In this document: piece by piece, positions 1-9,527 of the stretch
How the letters are laid out: the number at the start of each line of letters is the position of its first letter
How positions within the stretch are numbered: the stretch's first letter is position 1
Assembly (NCBI RefSeq): GCF_001039355.2
Contig: NW_019775420.1
Span: 4,047-28,089 of the forward strand
DNA: 24,043 nucleotides
Direction of reading: 5' to 3'
From: Lingula anatina
Taxonomy: Eukaryota; Brachiopoda; Lingulata; Lingulida; Lingulidae
The notes under the pieces: generated by a model
Databases searched by the model: none
What the model saw: the letters and a program-made list of their open reading frames with translations, nothing else
What the model was told of the DNA's origin: nothing
Position numbers and translations under genes: made by a program

Positions 1-260
1 TTTTTTTGCATATTTTGAGAACTCTTGTTTATTGCATTTCATAGAGCCTGTCAAGCACAAGACTGGTGGTGGTGGTGTCTTTTTTTTTGGCTTTCCATCC
101 GAATGTGCTTACTCCAGCTGGTGGTACAATACCCGGAGGCGGTATCGCCTCTCTGATCCTCTAGTTCATAATAGCTTTTGTTTTCTGTTGATTATTATGA
201 CTGATTATGTTTGCATACAATGATATTTATCAACCCTGTTTTACATTTGCTGGATTTTAG

Positions 261-426
261 GAGCTCGGAGCATTATTGCCAGAAATACAGCTCACAATTA
301 TTCTAATAGGGCCAGAAATCTGCAAAAAGGTCCATAAAAAACAAATGCAGCATCAAAATGTGAATGTCACCATCCATAAGGGTCTTTATGAAAAGTATCC
401 CGGAGTCAGGCCAGATCTGATTATTG
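261..426 (+). CDS. Internal exon, MSS51/MYND-type C-terminal domain (partial gene)
   Basis: The segment is open for 55 codons plus one base between a plausible acceptor (ttttag before 261) and a donor (G|GTAAAT after 426), so it ends in phase 1. The peptide contains LGALLPEIQLTIILIGPEI, then HKGLYEKY and PDLIIG. This order (LLP..., GPE, GLY..Y, PDL) resembles the C-terminal domain shared by the mitochondrial translation factor MSS51 and related MYND zinc-finger proteins, where PDL is followed by a FN-x-G stretch expected in the next exon. I found neither that next exon nor any MYND finger exon here. It is followed downstream only by a LINE relic and the tail of an unrelated gene on the same strand, so it may be an orphan exon, an exon of a gene with long introns, or the result of a rearrangement. 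The family call is from remembered motif pattern only. Confidence 0.45.
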
Positions 427-1009
427 GTAAATACAAATGTACCCTGGGCTTAGAAAAATTGAATCTTACTGTAATTTACCAGTAGTTCTTCTTTAAACTA
501 TTTACATTTTTAATTTTCTCAGGAAGTTGATTTCAATTTGAGATGTCTTGCTTTTTAATTAAAATTNTTTATAAAACTTTGCAATAGTTAAGACGTTAAA
601 TTCTCCCTTGTATGTGCAATATACAGTGCATTTTGCCCTTGCACATTGTCAGCCTCTACATTTGCACCTACATGCACACTGGAGCAACTTTGGGCAGGTG
701 AATAGCTTCTGGCAAATGTGTCCACAAGGGTCCACTGTTCCGCACAAGTCCAACCAGAGTGAGCACATGGTATCTGATGACATGGCACCGTAGTGCTGAT
801 TCAGCTATGTTTATCTCGCAAGAATACTCTTATATTGTTGTAGAGCAGCCTTGGTGGAAGTAAGATATGGCATCTAACGGCCTTTGGGTGTGAACAGAAA
901 CTTTTGAACTTCATTGATTAACAAAAAGAATTAAAATAGAATCATGCAGGTGTACTTAAGTTACTTGGTAGAGAATAGAAACTGACAAAATACAATGTGA
1001 AAAAACGTT
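427..1009. other. Intron or intergenic DNA without recognised gene
   Basis: No convincing exon was found. A stretch near 608-790 is open on both strands, but neither translation resembles a family I know and neither is bounded by phase-compatible splice sites for the exon upstream. One unresolved base (n) lies at 567. Confidence 0.4.
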
Positions 1010-2313
1010 TTAGAAAATATTGAACAAAATGAAAAATATCTTGGAAATCTGGTCTCTGAGAAACCTTTCAATAATAGGAAAGTCAACAGTGGTTAAACCT
1101 TTAGTATTTCTCATCTTACGTTGTGCACGTATAAACTCTCCTACCAGCCCCCCCCCCCCTCAATACTTAAAAATATGCATATCATATGTAACTTTATCTG
1201 GAATGGGACAATATACAAAATAAAATGAGCAAGGATGGCATCTGATTACAAAAATGGACGGTAAAAGGTACCGCAAATAAAAATTTTACCAAGGCCCTAA
1301 ACTTTACATGGCTTAAAGACTTCTTTATGAAGAAAAAAGAGTAAGTGGAGAGCGTTTTTCTCGGCGAAATGTCAGGAATCGGTAGTAACAAAAGGTGGAT
1401 TAAAAATACTAAAAGCAACTTCTTATCCCTTTTGGCAAAGATTATTGGTTCTTTGAGTGAAATTCAGGAAAATTTCAATTTAACCCCAGATGAAATCCTT
1501 TCACAACCATTATGTCAATTCTCAAGAATTGAAAGAAATTGCAAAAACTATTTTCCATAAAAGATGGTGTAAAAATGTTTTTTTACATCAATGATATTAT
1601 AAATGACATTTGAAATCCCCTCTTCTAGAGGAACTCAACAAAAAATCAACCTTAACACTAACTTTCTAGGCTAATTCAGCATCCAGAAGAGCTTACCATC
1701 TGAATGGCTATCTCTTCCCATGGAAGTAAATTGAGCATAGCAATCCAAGAAATAATTGACTCAATTAAACAAGTTACCAAACCATCCAGATATTTTTTCA
1801 CAAAAAATCCTCCAAAGCCATAAAATATCGCCAGATAAAGGTGTGGGTGAATGGCAGACATATTTTAAAAAAAAACTTGAGTACTGATAATTGGGAACTA
1901 ACATTTAAGAAACAGATCACAAGAAAATGAAGTTGCTCCAATTCAGATTAAATCATAGAATATTCAATACTTATGCTTATCTTATGAATTTGAGAATTTT
2001 GCAATACTGCTAGGAAAAATATTATGTACGTTTTTTGGGATTGTCCACATGTAAAAAATGTTTGGATGTGCATCATTTGCCCCGCTAAAGATAATTTAGG
2101 TGTGGTCATTGATAGATCTCCGGAGATATTTGTATTTGGGTTTGTGCAAGCATACACTATTTATGTACCTATCTTAATAATTAAGAAATACGTTAGTATA
2201 TGTAGAATGGGAACAGAAAGATCTGGGGACAGAAGGAACTGGAGGGTATGTAAAATGCTACAGAGATATCTGTATATATATTATTAAATATATATTATTA
2301 AATATATAATGTT
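1010..2313 (+). mobile_element. Degenerate L1/Tx1-type LINE, 3' part of ORF2
   Basis: Collinear pieces of a non-LTR retrotransposon ORF2 C-terminal region appear in shifting plus-strand frames. About 1020-1104 encodes W-S-L-R-N-L-S-I-I-G-K, the motif just after the RT catalytic core. About 1280-1330 has TKALNFTWLKDFF. About 1500-1610 has the K-x-I-F-x-K-x-W ... F-Y-I-N-D-I pattern. 1930-1962 encodes KLLQFRLNHRI, matching the FQxRxxHRI motif. 2033-2065 encodes FWDCPHVKNVW, the typical cysteine/histidine zf-RVT segment. About 2174-2210 has LIIKKYVSICRM near the C-terminus. Stops and frameshifts between them show it is dead. An AT-rich tail (about 2270-2313, repeated TATTAAATATA) may be its 3' end. 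The 5' end was not located and the clade assignment is by motif order only. Confidence 0.75.
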
Positions 2314-2640
2314 AAATACTTGTTGCTAGGGTAATATGCTGCCTAGCAACTGTTGCAATGGTTTACTTGGGTTTTTAATGCCTTAAAATAGTATAGTGAT
2401 AGTTCTGATAGCTTGAAACATTATTAAAAGTCTTTTTTAATCATTTAAACTGAACAAGAAAGGTCCAATTAGCTTGTTACTAAGGTAAATCACTTCCTTA
2501 GCAACGGTTGCTAAGCAACGCTTTGAAATTTTGGGCACTGCCCTTGAAAATGATCAGCATAGTCCAAAGAACATTTGTGCCAAGTTTCATGCTTTTTCCA
2601 CTTTTTGAGCAATTTTTGCACCAGTCATCTAGACTACTAT
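2314..2640. repeat. GTTGCTAG-palindrome repeat (probable non-autonomous interspersed element)
   Basis: Two homologous modules lie about 155 bp apart. The first is GTTGCTAGG (2322-2330) facing CCTAGCAAC (2342-2350). The second is GTTACTAAGG (2476-2485) facing CCTTAGCAAC (2496-2505), followed at once by GTTGCTAAGCAAC (2507-2519). A low-complexity stretch resembling 'tgccaagtttcatgct' follows, a pattern I associate with short interspersed elements of marine invertebrates. No coding potential was seen. The element boundaries are estimates. Confidence 0.4.
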
Positions 2641-2785
2641 TCCTTAATGACTGAAGAAGATCTCACTCAAAGAAAAAGTTTATATGTTCAGCTGATTGTG
2701 TTAGGTATGACAGCAGGAAAACTTGAGCACAACCACAGGAATAACTAGTTATGTAGAGTACATGCTGTTGCATCTCTGTTCCCAG

Positions 2786-2855
2786 GAGGCCAGGCTGACC
2801 ATGCTGGAGCCACCAGGTGAGGAGGAAGAGTTGGAGCAGTTTGAGTTCAGGCCAG
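2786..2855 (+). CDS. PAF1: PAF1 penultimate coding exon
   Basis: This 70-bp exon has an acceptor (ctctgttcccag) just before it and a donor (G|GTAATA) just after, entered in phase 0 and left in phase 1. It encodes EARLTMLEP followed by a glutamate cluster (EEEELEQFEF). This corresponds to the EAR..xLE.EP-poly-Glu segment at the start of the acidic tail of PAF1, a scaffold subunit of the nuclear PAF1 complex that travels with RNA polymerase II and supports elongation and histone modification. It splices in frame to the exon at 3167. The preceding exon, which would carry the conserved core, was not found; the upstream sequence is the palindrome repeat and LINE relic. Confidence 0.7.
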
Positions 2856-3166
2856 GTAATATGATTTTCAACTTCAAGTTCAGTAGAAAGGGAATCATTT
2901 TTAAATGTAACTAATTGTGCTGTGAAAAATTGTTATTTACAATGCATAATATGTTTACATTCCATAATATGTACAGGCTTGTACTAGGCAGATGGTTTTA
3001 GGGAGGCTGAAAAAAAAAAATAAAAAATAAAAAAACGCCATTTTGCCAGAAAACACCTACTTTGAAATTGCTGGTTGCAAGGCTGTTTGTATGTTAATAT
3101 TGTGCCAGTTATTGTGGACACACTTCAACTTGTACATAATTCCAAGTTTCTCCTTGGTTGTTTCAG

Positions 3167-3447
3167 ATCAAGTTGGGGAAAGGAAAGAAGGCAGTGATGT
3201 GGAAAACGCCAAGGAGAGTGGAGGAGAGAAGAGTGAGGATGAGGAGGAGAAGCGTAGTGAGAAATCTGGGGGCACTCGCAGTCGTAGTGGCAGCAGTAGT
3301 AGCAGCAGCAGTAGTGGGAGTGATCATGAAGGAAGTGGAAAGGGAAGTGGAAGTGATGCTGGCAGTGGGAGTGAAAGTGAAGCAGAGAGCGAGGCAGGGA
3401 AGAAAGATGAGGAGGAGATATTTGGCAGTGGGAGCGACAGTGATTGA
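3167..3447 (+). CDS. PAF1: PAF1 last coding exon, acidic/serine-rich C-terminus
   Basis: The exon opens after the acceptor 'ttgtttcag'. Its first two bases complete the split Asp codon from the exon ending at 2855, giving DQVGERKEGSD. The exon is about 93 codons of Glu/Lys/Ser/Gly low-complexity sequence, including an uninterrupted run of eight serines, and then KKDEEEIFGSGSDSD and a TGA at 3445-3447. The EEIFGS motif embedded in an acidic serine-rich tail is characteristic of PAF1 C-termini, and this with the upstream EARLTMLEP exon supports the call. The protein stops about six residues after EEIFGS, so the long tail seen after that motif in vertebrate PAF1 is absent. The tail is expected to be disordered. 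A poly(A) signal follows at 3635. Confidence 0.75.
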
Positions 3448-3634
3448 GGTCTGCTTTTCACTGAACAATTGAAATCTTATTTATAGAAAAAGAAAATAGA
3501 CTTCACAAGCGAGTATGACAGGCGACTTTTACAATTTGAGTAAAAATAACAAACAAGTTCTCTCCTTTGCAGAACTAGACACTTTTTGCATAAGGGCTGT
3601 TGTTCCCTCTCCCTCCAACTTAAAATTCACATTC

Positions 3635-3640
3635 AATAAA
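3635..3640 (+). terminator. Poly(A) signal AATAAA for PAF1
   Basis: AATAAA lies 188 nt after the PAF1 stop codon and is followed within 25-45 nt by a GT-rich stretch (gcgtgtgctcgtcattttgttttc), the expected arrangement for cleavage near 3660. Confidence 0.65.
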
Positions 3641-3771
3641 TATTTTATATTTGTACTTTAGCGTGTGCTCGTCATTTTGTTTTCAACTCTTGAAATAGAA
3701 GGTCATACATCACTCATTCATTGTCAAAAATAAAATTAAGTGGGGGTCTTGCTTGGGTTATATAAAATACC

Positions 3772-3817
3772 TTTATTGTATTCAATAAACATTAATGGCC
3801 ATAAGGAGGCCTTTATT
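3772..3817 (-). terminator. Candidate poly(A) signals of the minus-strand B4GAT1-like gene
   Basis: Two TTTATT hexamers on the plus strand (3772-3777 and 3812-3817) read AATAAA on the minus strand and sit in a duplicated 'cctttattgta' context 40 bp apart. Either would give the minus-strand gene a 3' UTR of about 0.8 kb and end it roughly 100 bp from the PAF1 cleavage site. Confidence 0.35.
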
Positions 3818-4593
3818 GTAATTTTGAAGATGGCTGATTAAAAGATTGAAGTCTCTTCAAGAGAAATAACCATAAAACGGTGCCACTATAATAATTAACT
3901 CTAATAAAGTTTTAAGCATTGTATCTTTCTGATTTATTAAGACCTTGTTGCATTTTAGATTGAAATATATTTTTTCAATGCTAGAGTGGCATTATTTTGT
4001 GCTAAATTGAGAAACCAACAGAAAATATGAATTTATTAAAACCTTCATAAATTCATTTTAAAATAGAAATAAGTTGGATTTCAAACATAAATGTTTGTTA
4101 TGAAAGACATATTAAGATAGATAGCTGCAACTTCAGGTAGTACTTAAAAACTACAATGAACTGACTTAAGAGACCCACTCCACCACTATGTAGTCAACAA
4201 AATGATTACTCAATAAAATTATTGCACGTAAAATTGGGAACACAGTAAAAAGGACCCATGGATTTCTGTACTAACTTGACAAAACAACTGCCAGGCATGT
4301 TACATTTCTTTTTAGAAATAAAATTACCACCTATCCTAAAATCATTTCAATTGTAGAAATGCAAGGAATTTTGCAACCATTCACCAGGCTAATAATAAGT
4401 GTAAAATGTTGGTCTTAAAAAAGACACCAAGTGAGAACATTTGACAGCATCTGAAGTGATAGTCTGTATATACCAGTAAAATGTTTCATTACTCCACTAT
4501 CCCACAATCAGTCTTTTTAAAATAAAACTTATTTGTTCACTACTATTAATTGTTTGCTCATTTTTTAAAAACAAAAATGTGTTAAAGAAACTA

Positions 4594-4788
4594 TCAATGA
4601 CACTTCCTTGGTGAGTCACGGTATTTTGTTTTCATATCTTCTTTGAACTGACGGAATAACAGTTTATTCTTTTTCATATCTTCTTGTTTAGTTTTGTGGA
4701 ATACATCTCTTGTTTTGAATCCTTTGTGAACAACAAAGGCATTGTTCAGGACATTGAATGAGTAACCAGCTATATGCAGCTCGCATGC
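4594..4788 (-). CDS. B4GAT1: Last coding exon of beta-1,4-glucuronyltransferase 1-like gene
   Basis: On the minus strand the exon begins after an acceptor (ttttattttccag) at 4788 and runs 64 codons to TGA at 4596-4594. The peptide starts ACELHIAGYSFNVL, continues NNAFVVHKGFK and ends LLFRQFKEDMKTKYRDSPRK-CH. The ACEL.(I/V)AG, VLN..F.VHKGFK, RQFK...K.KY..SPR.C series matches the C-terminal end of B4GAT1 (formerly B3GNT1), a Golgi type II membrane glycosyltransferase that adds glucuronic acid to the xylose primer of matriglycan on alpha-dystroglycan. The catalytic DxD part must lie upstream on the minus strand (higher coordinates), but no such exon was recognised up to the window end. It is convergent with PAF1. 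One extra His follows the usual terminal Cys. Confidence 0.75.
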   Translation of the reverse strand, partial: ACELHIAGYSFNVLNNAFVVHKGFKTRDVFHKTKQEDMKKNKLLFRQFKEDMKTKYRDSPRKCH

Positions 4789-6204
4789 CTGGAAAATAAA
4801 AAAAGTTTTATTCATTACACTTGATGAGTATAAGGTATATTAGCAAATCAAATGTGGTTGTTGTGCCAGAAAATGAAAGTTGTGAAGATATCTCAATTCC
4901 ATAAAGAGGTTTGAAAGAAAAATGTTAAAGCACTGAATTAAATTTTTTAAATCATTAAATTTTTATTGTTAACTTAGCAAGCTTTCAGATCTAAAAGACT
5001 ACAAGGTTTGGAATCATAACTGGAAAAAAGATACAATGCACTGAATAGATAGTGATTGTTACTAAATTAAACATGCCATTTAGAAGAGTAACCAAAAATT
5101 AGACCACTTAAAACATATTCCCTCAAATACTTGGTATTTTACAAGGGAAAATGAATGGTTGCATAGCATTAAATAATTCAACTCCTTCAACTTAGTGAAC
5201 ATATATCAGTCTAATCAAATTTCATGAAACTTCAGAATCAATATAACAACTGTGTTGAATGGATTTAAAATGCATTTTTGTCTCTGCCATCCTTTCACAC
5301 ATCACATGCATACAAATGGCAAGGCAAATGCCAGAAATAAAAAACTTCTTCTNCGAGGGCGGAAGCTAAACGTACAGGCAAAGTATCTATGTAAATAAAC
5401 TGTTCTGTAGTATTCCGAAGAAGCAGCCTTTAGGTAGATCATAAAAATGGGATGATTCATTAGAGCGTGTTACCCAATTTCAAACGTAATTTTACAGTAC
5501 ACTTTTCGTGAAAAAGGTTGTCATACCTCCAGTGCCATGGCGTTTTGCTTACAAATTGTCACATCATAGCTACAATGACTTAAACAGTGATTTAGTTTAT
5601 TCGATTCAAGATAAAATGTGTATATAACGTGACAAAGTACCAATGTATATCCATATGTTTCTCATCTATTCAAATTATGAACATGCACCTCCTCAAATCT
5701 GATGTTCCATATCGATTTCCATAGATGTAGAAAAGGTGCCTAAATCTATGCACAATTAACATCTGAATGTGTTCTTTGTAAGTCACGTGTCTAATAGCGT
5801 GCGTACTGTTATGATCTCCTGGATGCAGAACATCGTACTTTCACAAATGACAAAAAGTTATTTACTTTATTTTATTTTATTTTATTAACTATTATTTATT
5901 AATTCAATCCATTTATTTATTTGTTTGTTTATTTTGAGGAGATTGGGTATACTGTCCCCTTCGTTCATTGCTGTCTTGTTTGACACATTTCCTCAACCTG
6001 TATCTGACAAACGATGCTCTTTGTTTTATACTTTAAATTGACTAAGATGCTGTTCTTGATGATCAACGCCCATGATATAGAGTTTATTATTTCAGAGTTC
6101 AACCCCTACCCCTGATAAAATAATATAAATATAAAAGTTTACCTTTCAGATCGCGTAATTTCATGCACTATGATACATGGGTGCACGAGGGTGATAACAT
6201 TTTA
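4789..6204. other. AT-rich DNA without recognised gene (probable B4GAT1 intron)
   Basis: No exon-like match was found on either strand. A minus-strand stretch near 5545-5640 is open and followed by a GAG|GTATGA donor-like site, but its translation resembles nothing I know. One n lies at 5353. Confidence 0.4.
5865..5935. repeat. AT-rich microsatellite (TTTTA/TTTA/TTTG)
   Basis: Runs of TTTTA shift into TTTA and then TTTG repeat units. It lies just before the first recognisable sequence of the receptor array. Confidence 0.6.
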
Positions 6205-6517
6205 ATCCCACATTTCATATTGAAGTTTGGCTGGATGACGATAATATTTACCTAAATGTGTGTACCGATCACAATAAATTATGAACAGTTCGTTTGTTGG
6301 GATTACGTACCGAGACAATTTAAGATTCCGACAGAGAAAGACGACAGTGAAGATGTGTAATGTACCAGAATGTGAAGGGCAATGCAGGCCAAAGTAACTT
6401 TCTTAGATAGCAGGGTCATCGATGAATTCCAGGTAATTGTCATTGCTTGATAACTGTTCCGTTGGCGTTCTTATTATACGGAGCAAGCACATACAGTGTT
6501 TTAGTTTATTAAAGGTA

Positions 6518-6764
6518 TGGCAATAAGTGCACTTCCCCCCGAGTGACGAAATTAAACAAGTCCGTATCTGTCGCCACCCACCAAGTAAACCAAACACAGC
6601 AAACTACTTGAATAATTTGACTTATTTCCATATAATTTCTTATATGCCTATAAGTATATTTCCCCCTGAGTGACAAAGTTAAGCCAAGCCAGTATCCGTC
6701 GCCACCCACCAAGTAAACCAAACACAACAAATTACATGAACAATTTGACTAATTTCCAGCCGGT
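6518..6764 (+). repeat. Tandem duplication, about 127-bp period
   Basis: Two adjacent copies share 'gtcgccacccaccaagtaaacc', preceded by 'ccccc(c/t)gagtgac' (6541 and 6668) and followed by 'aatttgact.atttcca'. Other array units have only one copy of this block, so the duplication is private to unit 1. Confidence 0.7.
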
Positions 6765-7365
6765 TGTTAACGCAGCTTTGTCCGATTGATCTCTAAAGAC
6801 GGTGTTTTGAAGATGACATCTGCTTATAAAAACTATAGGTATCACTTGCAGAAATGTATTTTGAGTATGAATATAATGGCATGATAAAACTAACAAAAAG
6901 AACATAAAACTAAAATATTTCTGGGTCACAAGAACAGGTGATTTGTGACAATATTATAAACCAAAAATATTCACAAATGTTATACAAATCTTAAGCAAAA
7001 AGGAAAAAATAATTTACTAATAGTGATCAAATCTTGAGGACTTCTTTATGTAACACCAAATAGCCCCTAATGACGGAAACCCCTAGACTGCTTTTATTTG
7101 TGACAGTAGAAAACCCGCTATCCGAATCGATACGAGGATTTTTGGTTATTATCCTCAGCCTAGATATGACTTTGAATTATTCCAATTATTCCTAATTTTG
7201 CAAATAGCATTGATGACGAAGAAAACGGCATTTATCAAAGAAGTCTTTGGTAAGAATGCATCACTTGTATTTTTACTCGTCTATTATCCTCAATAACAGG
7301 TCACTTATACTGTTGCTAACCAAATTCTGCATTTAGATCAAACCTGTGTTTAAGCCGATCACTTC

Positions 7366-7371
7366 CACGTG
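7366..7371. promoter_or_regulatory. CACGTG E-box near receptor 1 start
   Basis: A perfect CACGTG palindrome lies 33 nt before the ATG at 7404. The aligned positions in the other units do not have it. Function is unproven; a hexamer can occur by chance. Confidence 0.25.
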
Positions 7372-7403
7372 AGTTTTAGTAGGATATACCTCCGTGGCTG
7401 ACA

Positions 7404-8534
7404 ATGACCAAACTCAAAATGTTGAATTCGTCTAATTTTGAGATCTACACCTCGCAGTTGGAACAAGCGCTTTTACCACCGTCGCGGGAGACCCTACTTA
7501 GTCTATCAGTGATCGCCGTACTGATGAACAGCATTTCGTTGGCAGCCTTGGGTAGGTTGACAAGACCCTTTACAACTTTCCAAATCAATTTGGTGAATTT
7601 GGCAGTGTCAGACCTTATCCTTGCCGTTACTATGGCGGTAGCAATATGCGTCAATATTTACTTTCAGACGAAGATTTCACTTTCTCGGAACCCTAGAGAC
7701 TCACAGGACGTTGCTTATGTCTTTGATGAGACGGCGAACTTCACTGAGAACGCTACAAGTATGGCATTTGGTGAAGAAGCGACTGCCCATGACTTCGACG
7801 AGAAAGCCCCAGTTGGTTTAATAAACTTAGCTTGCCTTGAGAGGTTTACCGTTTGTCTGATGAGTTATTTCACTCTATTGCCTCTGATGGCTACTACCTC
7901 GCTCGTATACCACCAACTCACTATAGTATGGTATCCCTTGGATTTGACCATGAAGGTCAACAAGAAGCCAACGGCGTTTTTCGTGATCTTGTCCTATCTC
8001 ATCCCTGCGGTCTCCTTCTCCGCGGGAATCACCTACAAGTACATAAAGGAACCCCAAGATGGTTGCTTAGCTACTCTGATGTCTCAGCCAGTGTATTTAG
8101 CCGTCAGTGGAACTGTCAGTATAACAACAGCCATAGCGTTCGTTGGGAACACGGCGATGTTGGCCTTACTCCTCTACAAAACTCGGAAACAACTGGCACA
8201 AAGTCCATCAGCGAGCGTCTCTGTGAAAGTGTCGACTGTCAAAGTAAGTCTAACTGTAGCGACGCTGTGGGGTACCGTTTTTGTCTTCTGGGGCACCGGC
8301 GTCGTGACTTTTTCAATAATTTTCGCATTTGACCTGATCCCTTCGCCCCTCCCTGAAAATTTCGGCATTGTTGATACCGTTGCTATTAACTTGTATATGC
8401 TGAATCCGCTGCTGGACCCTATCATATATGGCGTGCGCATCCAGGAAGTCAGAAAAGCATATAGGCGTATGCTGGGCTTTAATAATAAGGCTCGATCATC
8501 CAGGAACATAAAAAACAAATCCAAGGACTTTTAA
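7404..8534 (+). CDS. Intact class A GPCR, olfactory-receptor-like (array receptor 1)
   Basis: This is a single-exon seven-transmembrane receptor of 376 aa at the plasma membrane, presumably G-protein coupled. Approximate helices are TM1 31-50 (Asn42), TM2 62-86 (NLAVSD, Asp70), TM3 146-172, TM4 189-212, TM5 230-260, TM6 280-306 and TM7 322-343. Cys144 and Cys221 suit the TM3-ECL2 disulfide. The TM2-TM3 loop (about 88-142) is unusually long and acidic, with NFT and NAT glycosylation sites. The DRY position reads HQL (170-172) before WYPL. TM7 has LNPLLDPIIYGVR..EVR, like the OR family. TM6 has FWGTG instead of CWxP. The paralogues start at the ATG aligned to 7419, so a 371-aa product is equally possible. 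The Lys-rich tail (..NKSKDF) differs from its paralogues. Ligand and expression site are unknown. Confidence 0.85.
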   Translation: MTKLKMLNSSNFEIYTSQLEQALLPPSRETLLSLSVIAVLMNSISLAALGRLTRPFTTFQINLVNLAVSDLILAVTMAVAICVNIYFQTKISLSRNPRDSQDVAYVFDETANFTENATSMAFGEEATAHDFDEKAPVGLINLACLERFTVCLMSYFTLLPLMATTSLVYHQLTIVWYPLDLTMKVNKKPTAFFVILSYLIPAVSFSAGITYKYIKEPQDGCLATLMSQPVYLAVSGTVSITTAIAFVGNTAMLALLLYKTRKQLAQSPSASVSVKVSTVKVSLTVATLWGTVFVFWGTGVVTFSIIFAFDLIPSPLPENFGIVDTVAINLYMLNPLLDPIIYGVRIQEVRKAYRRMLGFNNKARSSRNIKNKSKDF

Positions 8535-8570
8535 GGTATTTTGAGGCTATAATACAATTATTTTCATATA

Positions 8571-8576
8571 AATAAA
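8571..8576 (+). terminator. Candidate poly(A) signal of receptor 1
   Basis: AATAAA (within ATAAATAAATAC) lies 37 nt after the stop codon and would give a very short 3' UTR. Longer alternatives exist, for example AATAAA near 9365. Confidence 0.35.
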
Positions 8577-9512
8577 TACATTGAATAAGAGGTCAGTAGA
8601 ATCTCAAGCAATGAATCTTCTGAAGTAGACAAGATGATATTTATTCGGCTTATGACTTCATATTTCTTGGGTAACAAACATAGTATAGATAGGCGTGTGG
8701 CAATCCACCTGTCCAACTTGATAGTCAAACAACGTAGTCCGATAATTGTGAGTGACCACTTAAATACGTCCCTGTGTAGTCTGTGGGTAAAAAAAAACAA
8801 TAACAAGTAGTAGGTGGATTTGACCGAATACATTAGGAATGCTTATTTAGTAAAGATTTGGTTTAAACACTGGAACTCTCACCTCGTCGTATCTTGCACG
8901 TGGAACTGGAGTGTTTGAAATATTGTGGGGCTAGTGTCCATACGTCCATGCGGAACGACTACAGACATAAAAAAAAACATTTTCAAATCCACGGCAAATA
9001 ATCAGGCCTGTTAGGTAGACCCTTTCAACTAAAATCAACAGGGCTGGAGTACCTAACGCCTACAAAGCTGTAAAAGAACACATCAAAATGATTGTCCTAT
9101 GGTTATATTTAAATGCAAAATTCCATATGTTAGACTTCAGCACTAGATGATGCAAATGAGGCTGAGTAGGGTTGACATAGACTTATTCAACTGACTCTAA
9201 ATTAAAAGGTGATGTGTGTAGTTTTATGGCATCTTTTGGTGTAAAATTTTGTTTGAATGTCGTTGATAGCCTTTAGACGTATTGAATGTTTATTTTGAGT
9301 TACCGTATTTATAAAGTAAGTTTGTCATTTAGCATACAGAGCCCATGAAAATGGTTAACATTACAATAAATATTCACTACACACTCAATTAATTGTATAT
9401 TTTCATTATACTTTTGAAATGAATCAAATAATTTTTTTGTTGAAACACTTCATATGTTGAAAAGGAAAGCAGTATCTACATAGACCATGTCTTGCTCTTT
9501 TCGTGTTAGGCT

Positions 9513-9527
9513 AAAAAAAAAAAAAAA
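9513..9527. repeat. A15 homopolymer
   Basis: Fifteen A residues occur where units 2 and 3 read 'ggctcagaaatga' and 'gactcaaaaacga'. Confidence 0.8.

Larger units (their letters stand above)
6205..7403 (+). repeat. Array unit 1, upstream flank A
   Basis: From about 6205 ('cacatttcatattgaagt...') this region aligns by eye with 21780-22760, and in parts with 10980-11826, 14660-15090, 15440-15540, 16985-17580 and 23105-23640. Shared landmarks are 'ccaccaagtaaacc', 'gaagaccgttattgattata', 'taacccttaataa', 'gtcgacacgaggg' and 'gatatgactttgaattatgccaattat'. This copy lacks the 'catgcccggtgaagg' block found in the other units. It holds the promoter of the first receptor; no separate gene was seen. 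Confidence 0.7.

Noticed and set aside
588-793. Overlapping open frames on both strands
   Set aside because: Neither translation resembles a known protein, they are on opposite strands of the same DNA, and splice phases do not fit the exon at 261-426.
2220-2256. A frame reading ..GQKELE before a GTATGT donor, considered as the missing PAF1 exon
   Set aside because: Its phase does not match the exon at 2786, and the overlapping frame continues the LINE C-terminal pattern.
3158-3472. Open frames in other frames over the PAF1 tail, including the minus strand
   Set aside because: They are by-products of the repetitive AGTGG/GAAG-rich codons; splice sites and the EEIFGS motif fix the true frame.
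5545-5640. Minus-strand open stretch ending in a donor-like GTATGA, considered as a B4GAT1 exon
   Set aside because: The peptide has no resemblance to the glycosyltransferase and no convincing acceptor was seen.
7853-8332. 159-codon open frame overlapping receptor 1
   Set aside because: It lies wholly inside the receptor gene in another frame; similar shadow frames occur over receptor 3.
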